A stretch of 64,000 nt of DNA, taken from positions 124,001-188,000 of the forward strand of contig CAVQDQ010000001.1 of the NCBI GenBank assembly GCA_963711315.1, read 5' to 3'. Positions within the stretch are counted from its first letter, which is position 1. Each line of letters begins with the position of its first letter. Position numbers and translations under genes: made by a program. The notes below the pieces were generated by a model. The model was given only the letters and a program-made list of their open reading frames with translations, did no database searches and was not told where the DNA came from. Positions 8,118 to 17,724 of the stretch are shown in pieces. The DNA comes from PALSA-612 sp963711315. Its GTDB lineage: Bacteria; Actinomycetota; Thermoleophilia; Gaiellales; Gaiellaceae.

Positions 8118-8712
8118 GGAGCTCGTAGATGGTCTTCATCAGCCGATCGGTGGCTTCGCGCGACGCATCGCGTGGCGTCATGCCGGCGAGATCGTCCGTC
8201 TGCACGGGCGGCCCGTAGGCGACCTTGAGCTTCGGCAGCCGCGAGATGCGGTCGGTGCCGTCGATCGCGGCGGGGACAAGCGGCACCTTCGCCGCGAACG
8301 CGATGCGGGCGGCACCCGTGCGCGGCCGGTGCTCGAACTTCTTGACGATGCCCTTCGACCTCCTCGTCCCCTCGGGGAACATCGCGACGATCTTCCCCTC
8401 GCGGCAGAGCTTGACCGAGGCCTCCATGGCCTCGATGTCCTGCTCGCCACGCCGTACGGGAAAGGCGCCGCCGGCACGCAGGGGTGGCCCGAGGATCGGG
8501 TTGAAGAGCTCTGACTTGGCCATGAAGTAGAGCTGCCGCTCGGGCCACAGCGGCCAGCCGAGCGGCCAGGGGTCGAAGTTCGACGTGTGGTTGGCGGCGA
8601 GCACGAAGCCGCCCTCGGGGAGGTTCTCGACGCCGCGCGCCTGCAACCGGAAGAGCCCGTGCATGAGCGGCCAGCTGAGGACTCCGACGAAGCGGTAGAA
8701 GGGGGTAGGCAT
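8104..8712 (-). CDS. 1-acyl-sn-glycerol-3-phosphate acyltransferase (PlsC family)
   Basis: 202 residues. The acyltransferase block I NHTSNFD (HX4D catalytic pair) and block III FPEGTRR (glycerophosphate binding) are intact, with GGAFPVRRGEQD between them. It would acylate lysophosphatidic acid to phosphatidic acid at the inner membrane face. First gene of a minus-strand run with the exonuclease. Divergent from topA across about 50 nt. Confidence 0.88.
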   Translation of the reverse strand: MPTPFYRFVGVLSWPLMHGLFRLQARGVENLPEGGFVLAANHTSNFDPWPLGWPLWPERQLYFMAKSELFNPILGPPLRAGGAFPVRRGEQDIEAMEASVKLCREGKIVAMFPEGTRRSKGIVKKFEHRPRTGAARIAFAAKVPLVPAAIDGTDRISRLPKLKVAYGPPVQTDDLAGMTPRDASREATDRLMKTIYELHASL

Positions 8713-8719
8713 TGGCCGC

Positions 8720-8725
8720 AGTATC
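8720..8725 (-). promoter_or_regulatory. -10 box (GATACT) of plsC-type gene
   Basis: On the minus strand GATACT ends 7 nt before the ATG at 8712, matching the leaderless spacing used across the window. One mismatch to TANNNT at the first base. Confidence 0.3.
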
Positions 8726-8763
8726 GCCGTCCGTTGACCCCGTCGCTAACGTGTCCCGCCTGT

Positions 8764-11329
8764 ATGGCTGACGGAAAGCAGAGGCTCGTCATCGTCGAAT
8801 CCCCCGCGAAGGCGAGGACGATCTCGCGCTACCTGGGCCCCGGGTACGAGGTCGAGTCGAGCATCGGCCACATCCGGGACCTGCCCGAAAAGGCGAGCCA
8901 GATTCCGGCGACCAAGCGCGAGAAGTACGGCGCACTGGGGGTTGCCGTCGAGGACGACTTCGAGCCGTACTACGTCGTCGACCCGGAGAAGAAGAAGGTC
9001 GTGACGGGCCTCAAGAAGAAGCTGGCCCAGGCCGACGAGCTGCTGCTCGCGACGGACGAGGACCGCGAGGGCGAGGCGATTGCCTGGCATCTCGTACAGG
9101 AGCTGCGTCCCAAGGTGCCCGTCCGCCGCATGGTCTTCCATGAGATCACGAAGGACGCGATCGTCCGCGCCCTCGACGAGACGAGGGACGTGGACGAGCG
9201 GCTCGTCGACTCCCAGGAGACGCGCCGCATCCTCGACCGGCTGTACGGCTACGAGGTGTCGCCGGTGCTCTGGAAGAAGGTCATGCGCGGCCTCTCGGCG
9301 GGTCGCGTGCAGTCCGTCGCCACCAGGCTCGTCGTCGACCGCGAGCTGGAGCGCATTCGCTTCGTCATCGCCGTCGTACTGGGACGTCGTCGGCACGTTC
9401 AAGCCTGGTCCTTTCGAGGCGCGTCTTGTCGCCGTCGACGGCAAGCGCGTCGCGCAGGGTAGGGACTTCGGCAGTACCGGCACGACGAACGACTCTCTGC
9501 TCGTGCTGGGCGAGGAGCAGGCCGCCGCACTCGCCCGTGATCTCGACGGCCGGCCGTTCGCGGTCACATCTGTCGAGGAGAAGCCCTACCGGCGAAGCCC
9601 GGCCGCCCCGTTCCGCACCTCCACGCTCCAGCAGGAGGCGAGTCGGAAGCTGCGGTACTCGTCGCAGACCACGATGCGGGTCGCCCAGCGCCTCTACGAG
9701 AACGGCTACATCACGTACATGCGGACTGACTCGGTTGCACTGTCCGACACCGCAGTGCGTGCCGCGCGGGCACATGCGGAGCGGACGTACGGCGCGGAGA
9801 CCGTCCCCGACTCCCCGCGCCGGTACGAGCGGGCGGTGGCAAACGCGCAGGAGGCGCACGAGGCGATTCGCCCCGCAGGTGACGTCTTCCGCGCGCCCGA
9901 GGAGATCGCCGGCGAAGTCTCCCGCGACGAGCTGGCGCTCTACGAGCTGATCTTCAAGCGCACCGTTGCTTCCCAGATGAAAGATGCGTCCGGACAGACG
10001 GTTTCGATTCAGCTCGAAGGCGTCACCGAGCCTGGAACGGCTGCGACGTTCGGCGCGTCCGGCACCGTGATCACGTTTCCTGGCTTCCTCCTGGCGTACG
10101 AGTCTGGTACTGACGAGCCGGGCGACGACGAGGGCGAGCGCCGGCTACCGCAGCTGACGGTGGGCCAGGCGGTCGAAGCCGTCGAGCTCAGGCCGGACGG
10201 TCACGAGACGCGGCCGCCTGCCCGCTACACCGAGGCCAGCCTCGTCAAGGCGCTCGAGGACCGCGGCATCGGCAGGCCGTCGACGTACGCCGCGATCATG
10301 TCGACGATCCTCGACCGCGGCTACGTGTTCAAGAAGGGCACCGCGCTCGTCCCCACGTTCACGGCCTTCGCGGTCACGCAGCTGCTCGAGCAGCACTACG
10401 CCAGCCTCGTCGACTACGAGTTCACCGCGCGCATGGAGGACGATCTCGACCGCATCGCCTCGGGCGACGAGGAGCGCGTCGCCTGGCTGACGCGGTTTTA
10501 CAGGGGAGACGGCGACGATCCCGGTCTGCAGCAGCTGGTGACCGACCACCTTGGCAACATCGACGCCCGCGCCGTGAACTCGATCTCGCTCCCCGGCACC
10601 GACATCGTCGTCCGCGTCGGCCGGTACGGCCCGTACCTCGAGCGTGGCGAGGACCGCGCGTCGCTGCCGGACGAGATCGTGCCCGACGAGCTGACTCCGG
10701 AGCGAGCCGAGGAGCTGCTCTCTCAATCGTCGACCGAGCGGACGCTCGGGGTCGATCCTGATACGGGACGACCCATCGTCGTACGCACCGGCCGTTATGG
10801 CCCGTACGTGACCGAGGAGCTCTCCGACGAGTCGGACGAGAAGCCACGGACGGCGTCGCTCTTCGCGTCGATGGAGCCCGAGACGGTTGGCCTGGAGGAC
10901 GCGCTGCGACTGCTCTCGCTGCCGCGCACGGTCGGCGTCGACCCTGCGGACGGCGAGGAGATCGTCGCGATGAACGGGCGCTACGGGCCGTTCATCAAGA
11001 AGGGCTCGGAATCGCGTTCGCTCGACGCCGAAGAGCAGATCTTCACGCTCACGGTCGACGATGCGCTGACGTTGCTCGCCCAGCCGAAGCAGCGCGGGCG
11101 TCGAGCCGCCGCGGCGCCACTCCGCGAGCTCGGCGCCGACCCGTCTTCCGGGAAGCCGATCGTCGTCAAGGACGGCCGTTTCGGTCCCTACGTCACCGAC
11201 GGCGAGACGAACGCGAGCCTGCGCACGGGTGACAGCGTTGAGGCGCTCACGCTCGAGCGAGCGGTCGAGTTGCTCGCCGACCGGCGCTCGCGCGGGCCTG
11301 CGAAGCGCCGGCAACGCAAGAAGAAGTAG
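8764..11329 (+). CDS. topA: DNA topoisomerase I (frameshift near 9360)
   Basis: Type IA topoisomerase relaxing negative supercoils, about 855 residues after correction. The Toprim domain opens RLVIVESPAKARTISRYLG and contains LLLATDEDREGEAIAWHL. The active-site tyrosine lies in GYITYMRTDS. The C-terminus has four Toprim-associated repeats (for example IVVRVGRYGPYLERGE and PIVVKDGRFGPYVTDGE) and a Lys/Arg tail (KRRQRKKK). The frame breaks between 9357 and 9370: upstream reading ends ERIRFV, downstream resumes SSPSYWDVVGTF. As the gene should be essential, this is almost certainly a one-base sequence error. Confidence 0.93.
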
Positions 11330-11350
11330 TCACCAACCCTTCACGGAGCT

Positions 11351-11378
11351 TTTACACCTGGTCAGCACACAGTTAACT
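11351..11378 (+). promoter_or_regulatory. Possible sigma-70-type promoter upstream of sigma factor gene
   Basis: TTTACA (11351-11356), a 16-nt spacer and TTAACT (11373-11378) lie in the 245-nt gap between topA and the sigma gene. It would give a leader of about 190 nt. The hexamers are imperfect, and nothing else in the gap is convincing. Confidence 0.25.
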
Positions 11379-11574
11379 CGTGCTGTGCAAACCTTCGAGG
11401 GTACGACACGTCTTGTAAGGGGACGAAGTACTAGACACGTGTACGCACGGTCGTCCGAGTCGGACGGAATACTTCGACAAGTGCCTCCGTTGAGGCCTTG
11501 GGGAGCCCGGAACGCCGGCTCGTTCAGGCCTGGCGTGCCGAGGAGAATCGACCTACAGTGAGAAGGTTTGGAAC

Positions 11575-12687
11575 GTGAAGGGCAATGGCCATACGAAAGG
11601 ACACGAGGAGCACTTGACTCAGAACCAGCTAACTGAATTGATCGAGAGCGAACAGGGTCGCGCCCTGCTGGAGACGGCGGAGGAGCGCGGCTACGTCGAG
11701 CCGACTGAGCTCGAGGCGTTTGCTCTCGAGCACGACCTCGCCGACGACGACGTCGAGGCTTTCGCGCGCGAGCTCGAGGCCATGGGCGTTGAGCTCGGCC
11801 CCCGTCGGGAGGGTGACGCCGAGCCTGCCAAGGCGGCGAAGCTGAACCTCGAGCCTGACGAGGTCGCCGGAGCGGCAGACAGCCTTCAGCTGTTCCTCGC
11901 CGACGTCGGCAAGCACAAGCTGCTCACCGCCGCCGAAGAGGTGACGCTTGCCAAGCGCATCGAGCGCGGTGACCCAGTTGCCAAGCGCCGGATGATCGAG
12001 TCGAACCTCCGGCTCGTCGTCTCGATCGCGAAGGGCTATCGCGGACTCGGCGTCCCGTTCCTGGACCTCATCCAGGAGGGCACGCTGGGCCTCAACCGCG
12101 CGGTCGAGAAGTTCGACTGGCGGCGCGGTTACAAGTTCTCCACGTATGCAACGTGGTGGATTCGCCAGTCGGTGCAGCGCGCGGTGGCGAACCACGCGCG
12201 GACGATCCGCGTGCCTGTCCACGTCGTCGAGCGTCAGCAGAAGCTCGGCCGCGCGGCGCGGCGGCTCGAGGTGGAGCTCGGCCGGGAGGCGACGAAGGAG
12301 GAGCTGGCCGAGGCCACGGGCCTGCCGCTCCAGCACATCGACGAGGCGCTCGGCGCCGCCCACGCATCGATCTCGCTGAACCAGACGGTCGGCGCAGACG
12401 ACGAGGGCGAGCTCGGTGACCTCTTCGCCGACCGCGAGGCGGCCGACCCGTTCGACGAGGCCGAGGAGTCGCTCCGACGGCAGGGCATCCGGCGTGCGCT
12501 GGACGCTCTCCCCGAGCGCGAGCGGCGCATCCTCGAGCTCCGCTTCGGCTTCGAGGGCGAGCCCTGGACGCTCGAGGCGATCGGCAACGAGCTGGAGCTC
12601 ACGCGCGAGCGCGTGCGCCAGCTCGAGAGCCAGGCGCTGGCGCGGCTGTCTGCGCTCCGCGAGCTGCAGACCGTCGCCGCCGCGTAA
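11575..12687 (+). CDS. RNA polymerase sigma factor, RpoD/SigA family
   Basis: 370 residues with the full sigma-70 core. Region 1.2: DSLQLFLADVGKHKLLTAAEEV. Region 2: NLRLVVSIAKGYRGLGVPFL, then LIQEGTLGLNRAVEKFDWRRG and FSTYATWWIRQSVQRAV (-10 recognition and melting). Region 3: IRVPVHVVERQQKL. Region 4: LPERERRILELRFGF ... TLEAIGNELELTRERVRQLE (-35 helix-turn-helix). It is either the primary sigma factor or a close group 2 paralogue. An alternative TTG at 11614 has a better Shine-Dalgarno (GAGGAG), so the first 13 codons are uncertain. Confidence 0.9.
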   Translation: MKGNGHTKGHEEHLTQNQLTELIESEQGRALLETAEERGYVEPTELEAFALEHDLADDDVEAFARELEAMGVELGPRREGDAEPAKAAKLNLEPDEVAGAADSLQLFLADVGKHKLLTAAEEVTLAKRIERGDPVAKRRMIESNLRLVVSIAKGYRGLGVPFLDLIQEGTLGLNRAVEKFDWRRGYKFSTYATWWIRQSVQRAVANHARTIRVPVHVVERQQKLGRAARRLEVELGREATKEELAEATGLPLQHIDEALGAAHASISLNQTVGADDEGELGDLFADREAADPFDEAEESLRRQGIRRALDALPERERRILELRFGFEGEPWTLEAIGNELELTRERVRQLESQALARLSALRELQTVAAA

Positions 12688-12710
12688 GCGAGCGCGACAT
12701 AGCGTAGTCT

Positions 12711-12739
12711 CGAGAGCCCGGTAGCGCGCCGGGCTCTCG
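12711..12739 (+). terminator. Hairpin terminator after sigma factor gene
   Basis: An 11-bp perfect inverted repeat, CGAGAGCCCGG / CCGGGCTCTCG, with a 7-nt loop lies 24 nt after the sigma stop. There is no U-run after it. It separates the sigma gene from the peptide transporter genes. Confidence 0.65.
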
Positions 12740-12766
12740 GCGTTCCGGGGTACTCTCTCGGTCTCG

Positions 12767-13726
12767 ATGAGCACGGTCCCAGTCGTCGTGGAAGCCGAGA
12801 TCGGGCTAGAGGTAGCTCCAGGGCTGAGCCCTCGTCAGCTCTTCTGGAGTGCGTTTCAAGCAGGACAAGGCGGCGCTGGTGGGAGGCGTCATCATCATCG
12901 TGCTCGTCCTGCTCGCGATCTTCGGCGGCCCGCTCGCGGCGCGCGTCACGGGGCACCCGCAGAACGAGCCCTATTTCTCGATGGTCGACGAGTTCGGCAT
13001 CCCCAAGGGGCCCAACTCGTCGTTCTACTTCGGTGCTGACGCGGCCGGCAGGGACCTGTTCGTCCGGGTGATGTACGGAGCTCGAACCTCCCTGCTCGTC
13101 GGGATCGTCGCATCGGGCATCGCGGTGCTCATCGGGACGACGATCGGCATCCTCGCCGGCTACTTCGGAGGTTTCGCGGATACGACGCTTTCCCGAGGCG
13201 CGGACGTCATGCTCGCCGTGCCCCAGTTACTCATCTCGATCGGCATCGTCGCGGCGTGCAGCACGACGAAGGAAGGATGTGCCGGAGGGTTAATCAAACC
13301 CGGCCTGTCGATCGTCATTGCGGTGATCGTCCTCTTCTCGTGGCCCTATGTGGCCCGCGTGATCCGCGGGAACACGCTCTCGCTGAAGGAGAAGGAGTTC
13401 GTCGAGGCGAGCAGGTCGATCGGCGCAGGGAGCCACGCATCATCGGTGGCGACGTCCTTCCCAACCTCAGCGCGCCGATCATCGTGCTGGCGACGCTGCT
13501 CGTCCCGCAGAGCATCCTGTTCGAGGCCGCGCTCTCGTACCTCGGTCTGGGTGTGCCGCCCGACCAGGCGTCGTGGGGGCAGATCCTCGCCGATGCATCC
13601 GGCCTGTACGACGTGGCGTGGTGGTTGATGGTCTTCCCCGGCGTCTTCCTCATCCTGACGACGCTGGCGTTCAACCTGCTCGGCGACGGACTGCGCGATG
13701 CTCTCGACGTCCGGACCGACCGATGA
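12767..13726 (+). CDS. Peptide ABC transporter permease, DppC/OppC type (frameshifted)
   Basis: About 320 residues. The N-terminal OppC region is followed by a transmembrane helix (VGGVIIIVLVLLAIFGG), the GADAAGRDLFVRVMYGARTSL motif region and further membrane helices. The EAA loop is EASRSIGAGEPRIIGGDVLPN, which couples to the ATPases. Two indels interrupt it: near 12848 (N-terminus to RFKQDKAALVG) and at the GGG run 13428-13430, where one more G restores EASRSIGAGEPRII. It forms the inner-membrane channel with the B-type permease at 15740. Confidence 0.85.
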
Positions 13727-13829
13727 CCTTCTGCCCAACTTCGCAGATGTGGCATCGTCTTACTAGAACTGACCATCTGTCTTACGCAAATCCCGCGCAC
13801 AAGCGGGCGAAGGAGGAGGAGGAGCACTG

Positions 13830-15671
13830 GTGCGAAACATGAAGCGAAGGGTTGCTGTGCCGGTTGCTGTCGCCTTGGCGATAGCGGCGGCGGCGACCGT
13901 GTTGGTTTCTTCCGCATCTGGAGGACCCGAGGCCAAGGTCGCCAAGGGCGGAACCTACCGTGTCGGTTGGGAGTCGAGCTTCGGCTGGACGGACAGCTTC
14001 GACCCGACCGGTGAGTATCTCGCCAACGCGTTCGCCATCAACACGAATCTGCTGCTCCGCGGCCTCATCGGCTACAACCACGTCGGAGGTCCAGCCGGAT
14101 CGGTCATCGTCCCGGATCTCGCGACGAAGGTGCCGAAGCCGACTAACGGTGGCAAGAGGTACACGTTCACGCTCAAGTCCGGAGTCAGGTGGGGTCCGCC
14201 TCTGAACCGCGCCATCACAGCTCAGGACGTCAGGTACGCGGTCGAGCGGCTGGCCCGTCCCAAGAACGGCGGGCAGTACGCGTTCTACTACACCGTGATC
14301 AAGGGTTGGGACGCGTACAGCAAGGGCAAGACGAAGTCGCTAGCCGGTCTCAAGACGCCGAACGCGAAGACGGTCATTTTCGACCTCACGGCGCCGACGG
14401 GTGACTTCCTGATGCGCCTCGGGATGCCGGCCGTTTATCCCATGCCGCAGGAAGTCGCGAAGTGCTTCGAGGGTAAGCCGGGCGGATATGGGCGCTACGT
14501 CATCGGTTCTGGCCCGTACATGATCGAGGGCTCCGATGACCTCGACATCAGCTCGTGCAAGTCGCTGAAGCCGATCAGCGGCTACGACGGCCAGACACGG
14601 CTCAACCTCGTCCGGAACCCGAACTACAACGCGAGGACGGACAGTAGAAAGGCGAGGGAGAGCAACCCCGATCGCTTCGAATTCACGGTCGACACCAACA
14701 TCGATGACATCTACAACAAGATCGGAGCGGGCGAGCTCGAGGACTCGTACGCGACCGCGTCGCCGAAGGTGTTCCGCGAGTACACGACGAGCGCGAGCAA
14801 GCGCAAGTACCTGCACTCGAACTTCGCCGACGGTACGTACTACATCACCATGAACCTCACGCAGCCGCCCTTCGACGACCTCCACGTCCGCCGCGCCATG
14901 AACTGGGTGATGGACCGCGAGGCCCTGCGCAGGGCATGGGGTGGGGCTGTGTCCGGCGTCGTCGCCGAGCACATCATCCCGCCCACTGTGATAGGTGGAA
15001 AGCTTGCGAACTTCCACCCGTACAGGACTCCCGGCAACCGCGGGAGCGTTGCGAAGGCGCGTGCCGAGATGGCCAAGTCGAAGTACGCGAACGACAAGGG
15101 TGTCTGCACGGCGAAGGAATGCAAGAACGTGCTGCTGATCACCGATGTCCGGGCGGTTGACAAGCTGACGCTGCCAACCGTCCAGGCAGGCGCTGCGAAG
15201 ATCGGCATCACCTTCACGTCGCGTGCCGTCAACGGCGCCTACCCGGTGATCCAGACGACCTCGAAGAACGTCCCGATCTCGAACCGGCCGCGGTGGTTCA
15301 AGGACTTCGCGGACGCGTCGACATTCGTCGGGCCGCTCTTCGACAGCCGCAGCATCATCCCGAGCGGTAACACGAACTACTCGCTCGTGGGCTTGAGGCC
15401 GTCGCAGACGGAGGACCTCGGCGTCAAGGGGTACGTCAGGAACGTTCCCAGCATCGACAAGCTGGCCGACCGATGCTCGAAGCTGCCGCTCGGCAATGCG
15501 CGGACGACCTGCTACGCGGGGATCGACAAGGTCCTGACAAAGGACATCGCGCCCTGGGTCCCGTACATGTGGGCGAAGACGGTCACGATCCTCGGCCCGA
15601 CGGTCACGAAGTGGAGCTTCGACCAGAACGCCGGATTCACCGCACTGGCTCACGTCGCAGTGAAGTCGTGA
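13830..15671 (+). CDS. Peptide ABC transporter substrate-binding protein (family 5)
   Basis: 613 residues. A signal peptide (basic MKRR, then VAVPVAVALAIAAAATVLV) is followed by the SBP_bac_5 fold: GGTYRVGWESSFGW, TFTLKSGVRWGPPLN, ITAQDVRYAVERLARP, and FDDLHVRRAMNWVMDREAL. There is no lipobox Cys at the cleavage region, so membrane attachment is unclear. A very strong purine-rich Shine-Dalgarno (GGAGGAGGAGGAG) lies 5 nt before the GTG at 13830, consistent with high expression. It captures peptides for the flanking permeases and ATPases. Confidence 0.9.
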   Translation: MRNMKRRVAVPVAVALAIAAAATVLVSSASGGPEAKVAKGGTYRVGWESSFGWTDSFDPTGEYLANAFAINTNLLLRGLIGYNHVGGPAGSVIVPDLATKVPKPTNGGKRYTFTLKSGVRWGPPLNRAITAQDVRYAVERLARPKNGGQYAFYYTVIKGWDAYSKGKTKSLAGLKTPNAKTVIFDLTAPTGDFLMRLGMPAVYPMPQEVAKCFEGKPGGYGRYVIGSGPYMIEGSDDLDISSCKSLKPISGYDGQTRLNLVRNPNYNARTDSRKARESNPDRFEFTVDTNIDDIYNKIGAGELEDSYATASPKVFREYTTSASKRKYLHSNFADGTYYITMNLTQPPFDDLHVRRAMNWVMDREALRRAWGGAVSGVVAEHIIPPTVIGGKLANFHPYRTPGNRGSVAKARAEMAKSKYANDKGVCTAKECKNVLLITDVRAVDKLTLPTVQAGAAKIGITFTSRAVNGAYPVIQTTSKNVPISNRPRWFKDFADASTFVGPLFDSRSIIPSGNTNYSLVGLRPSQTEDLGVKGYVRNVPSIDKLADRCSKLPLGNARTTCYAGIDKVLTKDIAPWVPYMWAKTVTILGPTVTKWSFDQNAGFTALAHVAVKS

Positions 15672-15697
15672 GCGAATCGACCGACTGAGTGGCGAAG

Positions 15698-15719
15698 GCG
15701 GGGCCCCTCGGGGCCCCGC
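15698..15719 (+). terminator. GC-rich hairpin terminator after binding-protein gene
   Basis: GCGGGGCCCC / GGGGCCCCGC with a minimal loop, followed by TCTCGTCTACCTTCT. It could partly terminate transcription so that the binding protein is made in excess of the membrane parts. Confidence 0.65.
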
Positions 15720-15726
15720 TCTCGTC

Positions 15727-15732
15727 TACCTT
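15727..15732 (+). promoter_or_regulatory. -10 box (TACCTT) of permease B gene, leaderless
   Basis: TACCTT ends 7 nt before the ATG at 15740, directly after the terminator hairpin. The B-D-F genes thus appear to have their own start site. Confidence 0.45.
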
Positions 15733-15739
15733 CTGATTG

Positions 15740-16705
15740 ATGGCTCTCTACATAGCCAGGAGGATCCTCTGGGCGATGGTGGTCGTTCTCATCGTCCTCC
15801 TGCTCACGTACGCAGTCTTCTACCTTCTGCCCGCCGGCGACCCGGCCTTGCGCTTTGCCGGGAAGTCCCCGACACCCGAATCGATCGCCCTCATCCGGGA
15901 ACGTCTGGGTCTGGATCAGCCGTGGTACGAGCAATACGGGAAGTTCGTCAAGAGGTTCTTCGTCGGCGACGAGTTCGGCTGGCCGGGGCTGGGTTACTCC
16001 TATAACACCCAGGTTCCCGTCCTCGAGCAGGTGAAAGAACGGGCACCGCGGACGCTGCTGCTCATTCTCGGTGCGGCCATCATCTGGCTTGTCATCGGGG
16101 TGTCGATCGGCGTGCTCTCTGCGGTCAAGCGAAGGACGGCCGCAGACCGAGCGGCGATGGGATTCGTCCTCATCGGGATCTCCGCGCCCGTCTTCTGGCT
16201 CGGGCTGATGGCTCTCTACATCTTCTGGAACAAGCTGGGCTGGACGGGGGGCACGGGGTACGTGCCGATCACGGAGAACCCTTCCGGCTTCTTCTCGCAC
16301 ATGATCCTTCCCTGGACGGTGCTGGCCTTGCTCTTCGCCGCCATCTACGCGCGTATGACACGCAACACCCTGCTCGAGACGCTGGGGGAGGACTACATCC
16401 GCACCGCCAGGGCCAAGGGGCTGTCAGAGCGACGGGTCATCACGCACCACGCGCTGCGGGCGAGCCTGGCCCCGATCGTGACGATGTTCGGCATGGACAT
16501 CGCCCTGCTCGTCGGCGGAGCGATCATCACCGAGTCGGTCTTCAACATCCAAGGGCTTGGCTGGATGGCCATCGACTCGACGTTCAACCAGGACCTGCCG
16601 ACGGTGGTCGGTGTCGTGATGCTCGGCGCAGTGGCCGTGGTGTTCATGAACCTCGTCGTCGACATCGCCTACGCATTCCTCGACCCGCGAGTCCGGTACG
16701 AGTGA
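15740..16705 (+). CDS. Peptide ABC transporter permease, DppB/OppB type
   Basis: 321 residues with about six membrane helices. The N-terminus YIARRILWAMVVVLIVLLL with the following DPALRFAGK ... LGLDQPWYEQYGKFV is the OppB-type TM1 and extracytoplasmic loop. The EAA coupling loop is TLGEDYIRTARAKGLSERRVI. It pairs with the C-type permease. The stop overlaps the GTG of the D-type ATPase. Confidence 0.92.
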   Translation: MALYIARRILWAMVVVLIVLLLTYAVFYLLPAGDPALRFAGKSPTPESIALIRERLGLDQPWYEQYGKFVKRFFVGDEFGWPGLGYSYNTQVPVLEQVKERAPRTLLLILGAAIIWLVIGVSIGVLSAVKRRTAADRAAMGFVLIGISAPVFWLGLMALYIFWNKLGWTGGTGYVPITENPSGFFSHMILPWTVLALLFAAIYARMTRNTLLETLGEDYIRTARAKGLSERRVITHHALRASLAPIVTMFGMDIALLVGGAIITESVFNIQGLGWMAIDSTFNQDLPTVVGVVMLGAVAVVFMNLVVDIAYAFLDPRVRYE

Positions 16706-17724
16706 GAGAGGTCGTCCTGGATGTTCGCGACCTGACGGTCGTGTTCCCGACCCACGAGGGAAACGTCCGCGCGGTTTCGGATCTGTCGTACACCCTTCAC
16801 CGCGGCGAAACGCTCGGGATCGTCGGCGAGTCCGGGTCCGGCAAGACCGTCTCCAGTCTCGCGCTGATGGGTCTGCTCAACCCGCAGCGCGCGCGCATCA
16901 CCGGGGAAGCCGAGTTCCGCGGGCGAAACGTGCTCACGTTGTCCCCCCACGAGATACGCGATCTCCGCGGCAAAGATATCGCGATGATCTTCCAGGACCC
17001 CTTCGCCAGCCTCCACCCGATGCACCGCGTGGGCGACCAGATCGCGGAGGCAGTTCTCGCGCACTCGAAGGTCTCGAAGGAGGAGGCAGGCAAGCAGGCG
17101 GTCGCGTTGCTGCGCGCGGTCGGCATACCGCAGCCGGACGAGCGGGCGCGCGACTACGCGCACCAGTTCTCCGGGGGCATGCGCCAGCGCGCGATGATCG
17201 CGATGGCGCTCGTGCACAGGCCGTCGGTGCTGATCGCCGATGAGCCGACGACCGCTCTCGACGTCACTGTGCAGGCGCAGATTCTCGAGCTGATCGAGCG
17301 GGTCAAGCAGGAGTTCGACATGGGCGTGATCCTCATCACACATGACCTCGGCGTCATCGCGGAGACGGCCGACACCGTGCTCGTGATGTACGCAGGCCGT
17401 GAGATGGAGTACGGCCCTGCGCGCGAGATCTTCACGGCGCCCCAGCACCCGTACACCTGGGGACTCCTCCGTTCGATGCCCGCAATTGACGTTCGCCTGA
17501 GCCAGCTCGTCGCGATCGAGGGCACGCCTCCGTCTCTCGTCTCGGTGCCGAGCGGCTGTCCCTTCCATCCCCGCTGCGCGTACGCGTTCGCCCCCTGCTC
17601 GACGGAGTTGCCCGAGCTACAAGCGCTGGCGGACGGTCACCTCGACCGCTGCCACCTTTCCGGGCAGATCAAGCGGGAGATGGGTGCGTCGAGCCTCGCG
17701 GAGAGACTGAGCGCGGCTCAATGA
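16702..17724 (+). CDS. Peptide ABC transporter ATP-binding protein, DppD/OppD type
   Basis: 340 residues. Walker A GESGSGKT (about 40), Q-loop MIFQDPFASLHP, signature FSGGMRQR, Walker B VLIADEPTTALD and switch His (ILITHDLG) are all intact. The C-terminal Opp-type tail carries the cysteine cluster SGCPFHPRC ... APC ... DRC, which in this family can bind an iron-sulfur cluster. It hydrolyses ATP as a heterodimer with the F-type protein. Its stop overlaps the next ATG. Confidence 0.92.
   Translation: MREVVLDVRDLTVVFPTHEGNVRAVSDLSYTLHRGETLGIVGESGSGKTVSSLALMGLLNPQRARITGEAEFRGRNVLTLSPHEIRDLRGKDIAMIFQDPFASLHPMHRVGDQIAEAVLAHSKVSKEEAGKQAVALLRAVGIPQPDERARDYAHQFSGGMRQRAMIAMALVHRPSVLIADEPTTALDVTVQAQILELIERVKQEFDMGVILITHDLGVIAETADTVLVMYAGREMEYGPAREIFTAPQHPYTWGLLRSMPAIDVRLSQLVAIEGTPPSLVSVPSGCPFHPRCAYAFAPCSTELPELQALADGHLDRCHLSGQIKREMGASSLAERLSAAQ

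Noticed and set aside
10145..11314. 389-codon open frame antisense to topA
   Set aside because: Low-complexity Arg/Leu/Val composition with no motif; topA repeats on the other strand explain the region.
12848..13726. Treating the permease C gene as a true pseudogene
   Set aside because: Both breaks are single-base, one in a G run, and the rest of the importer is intact.
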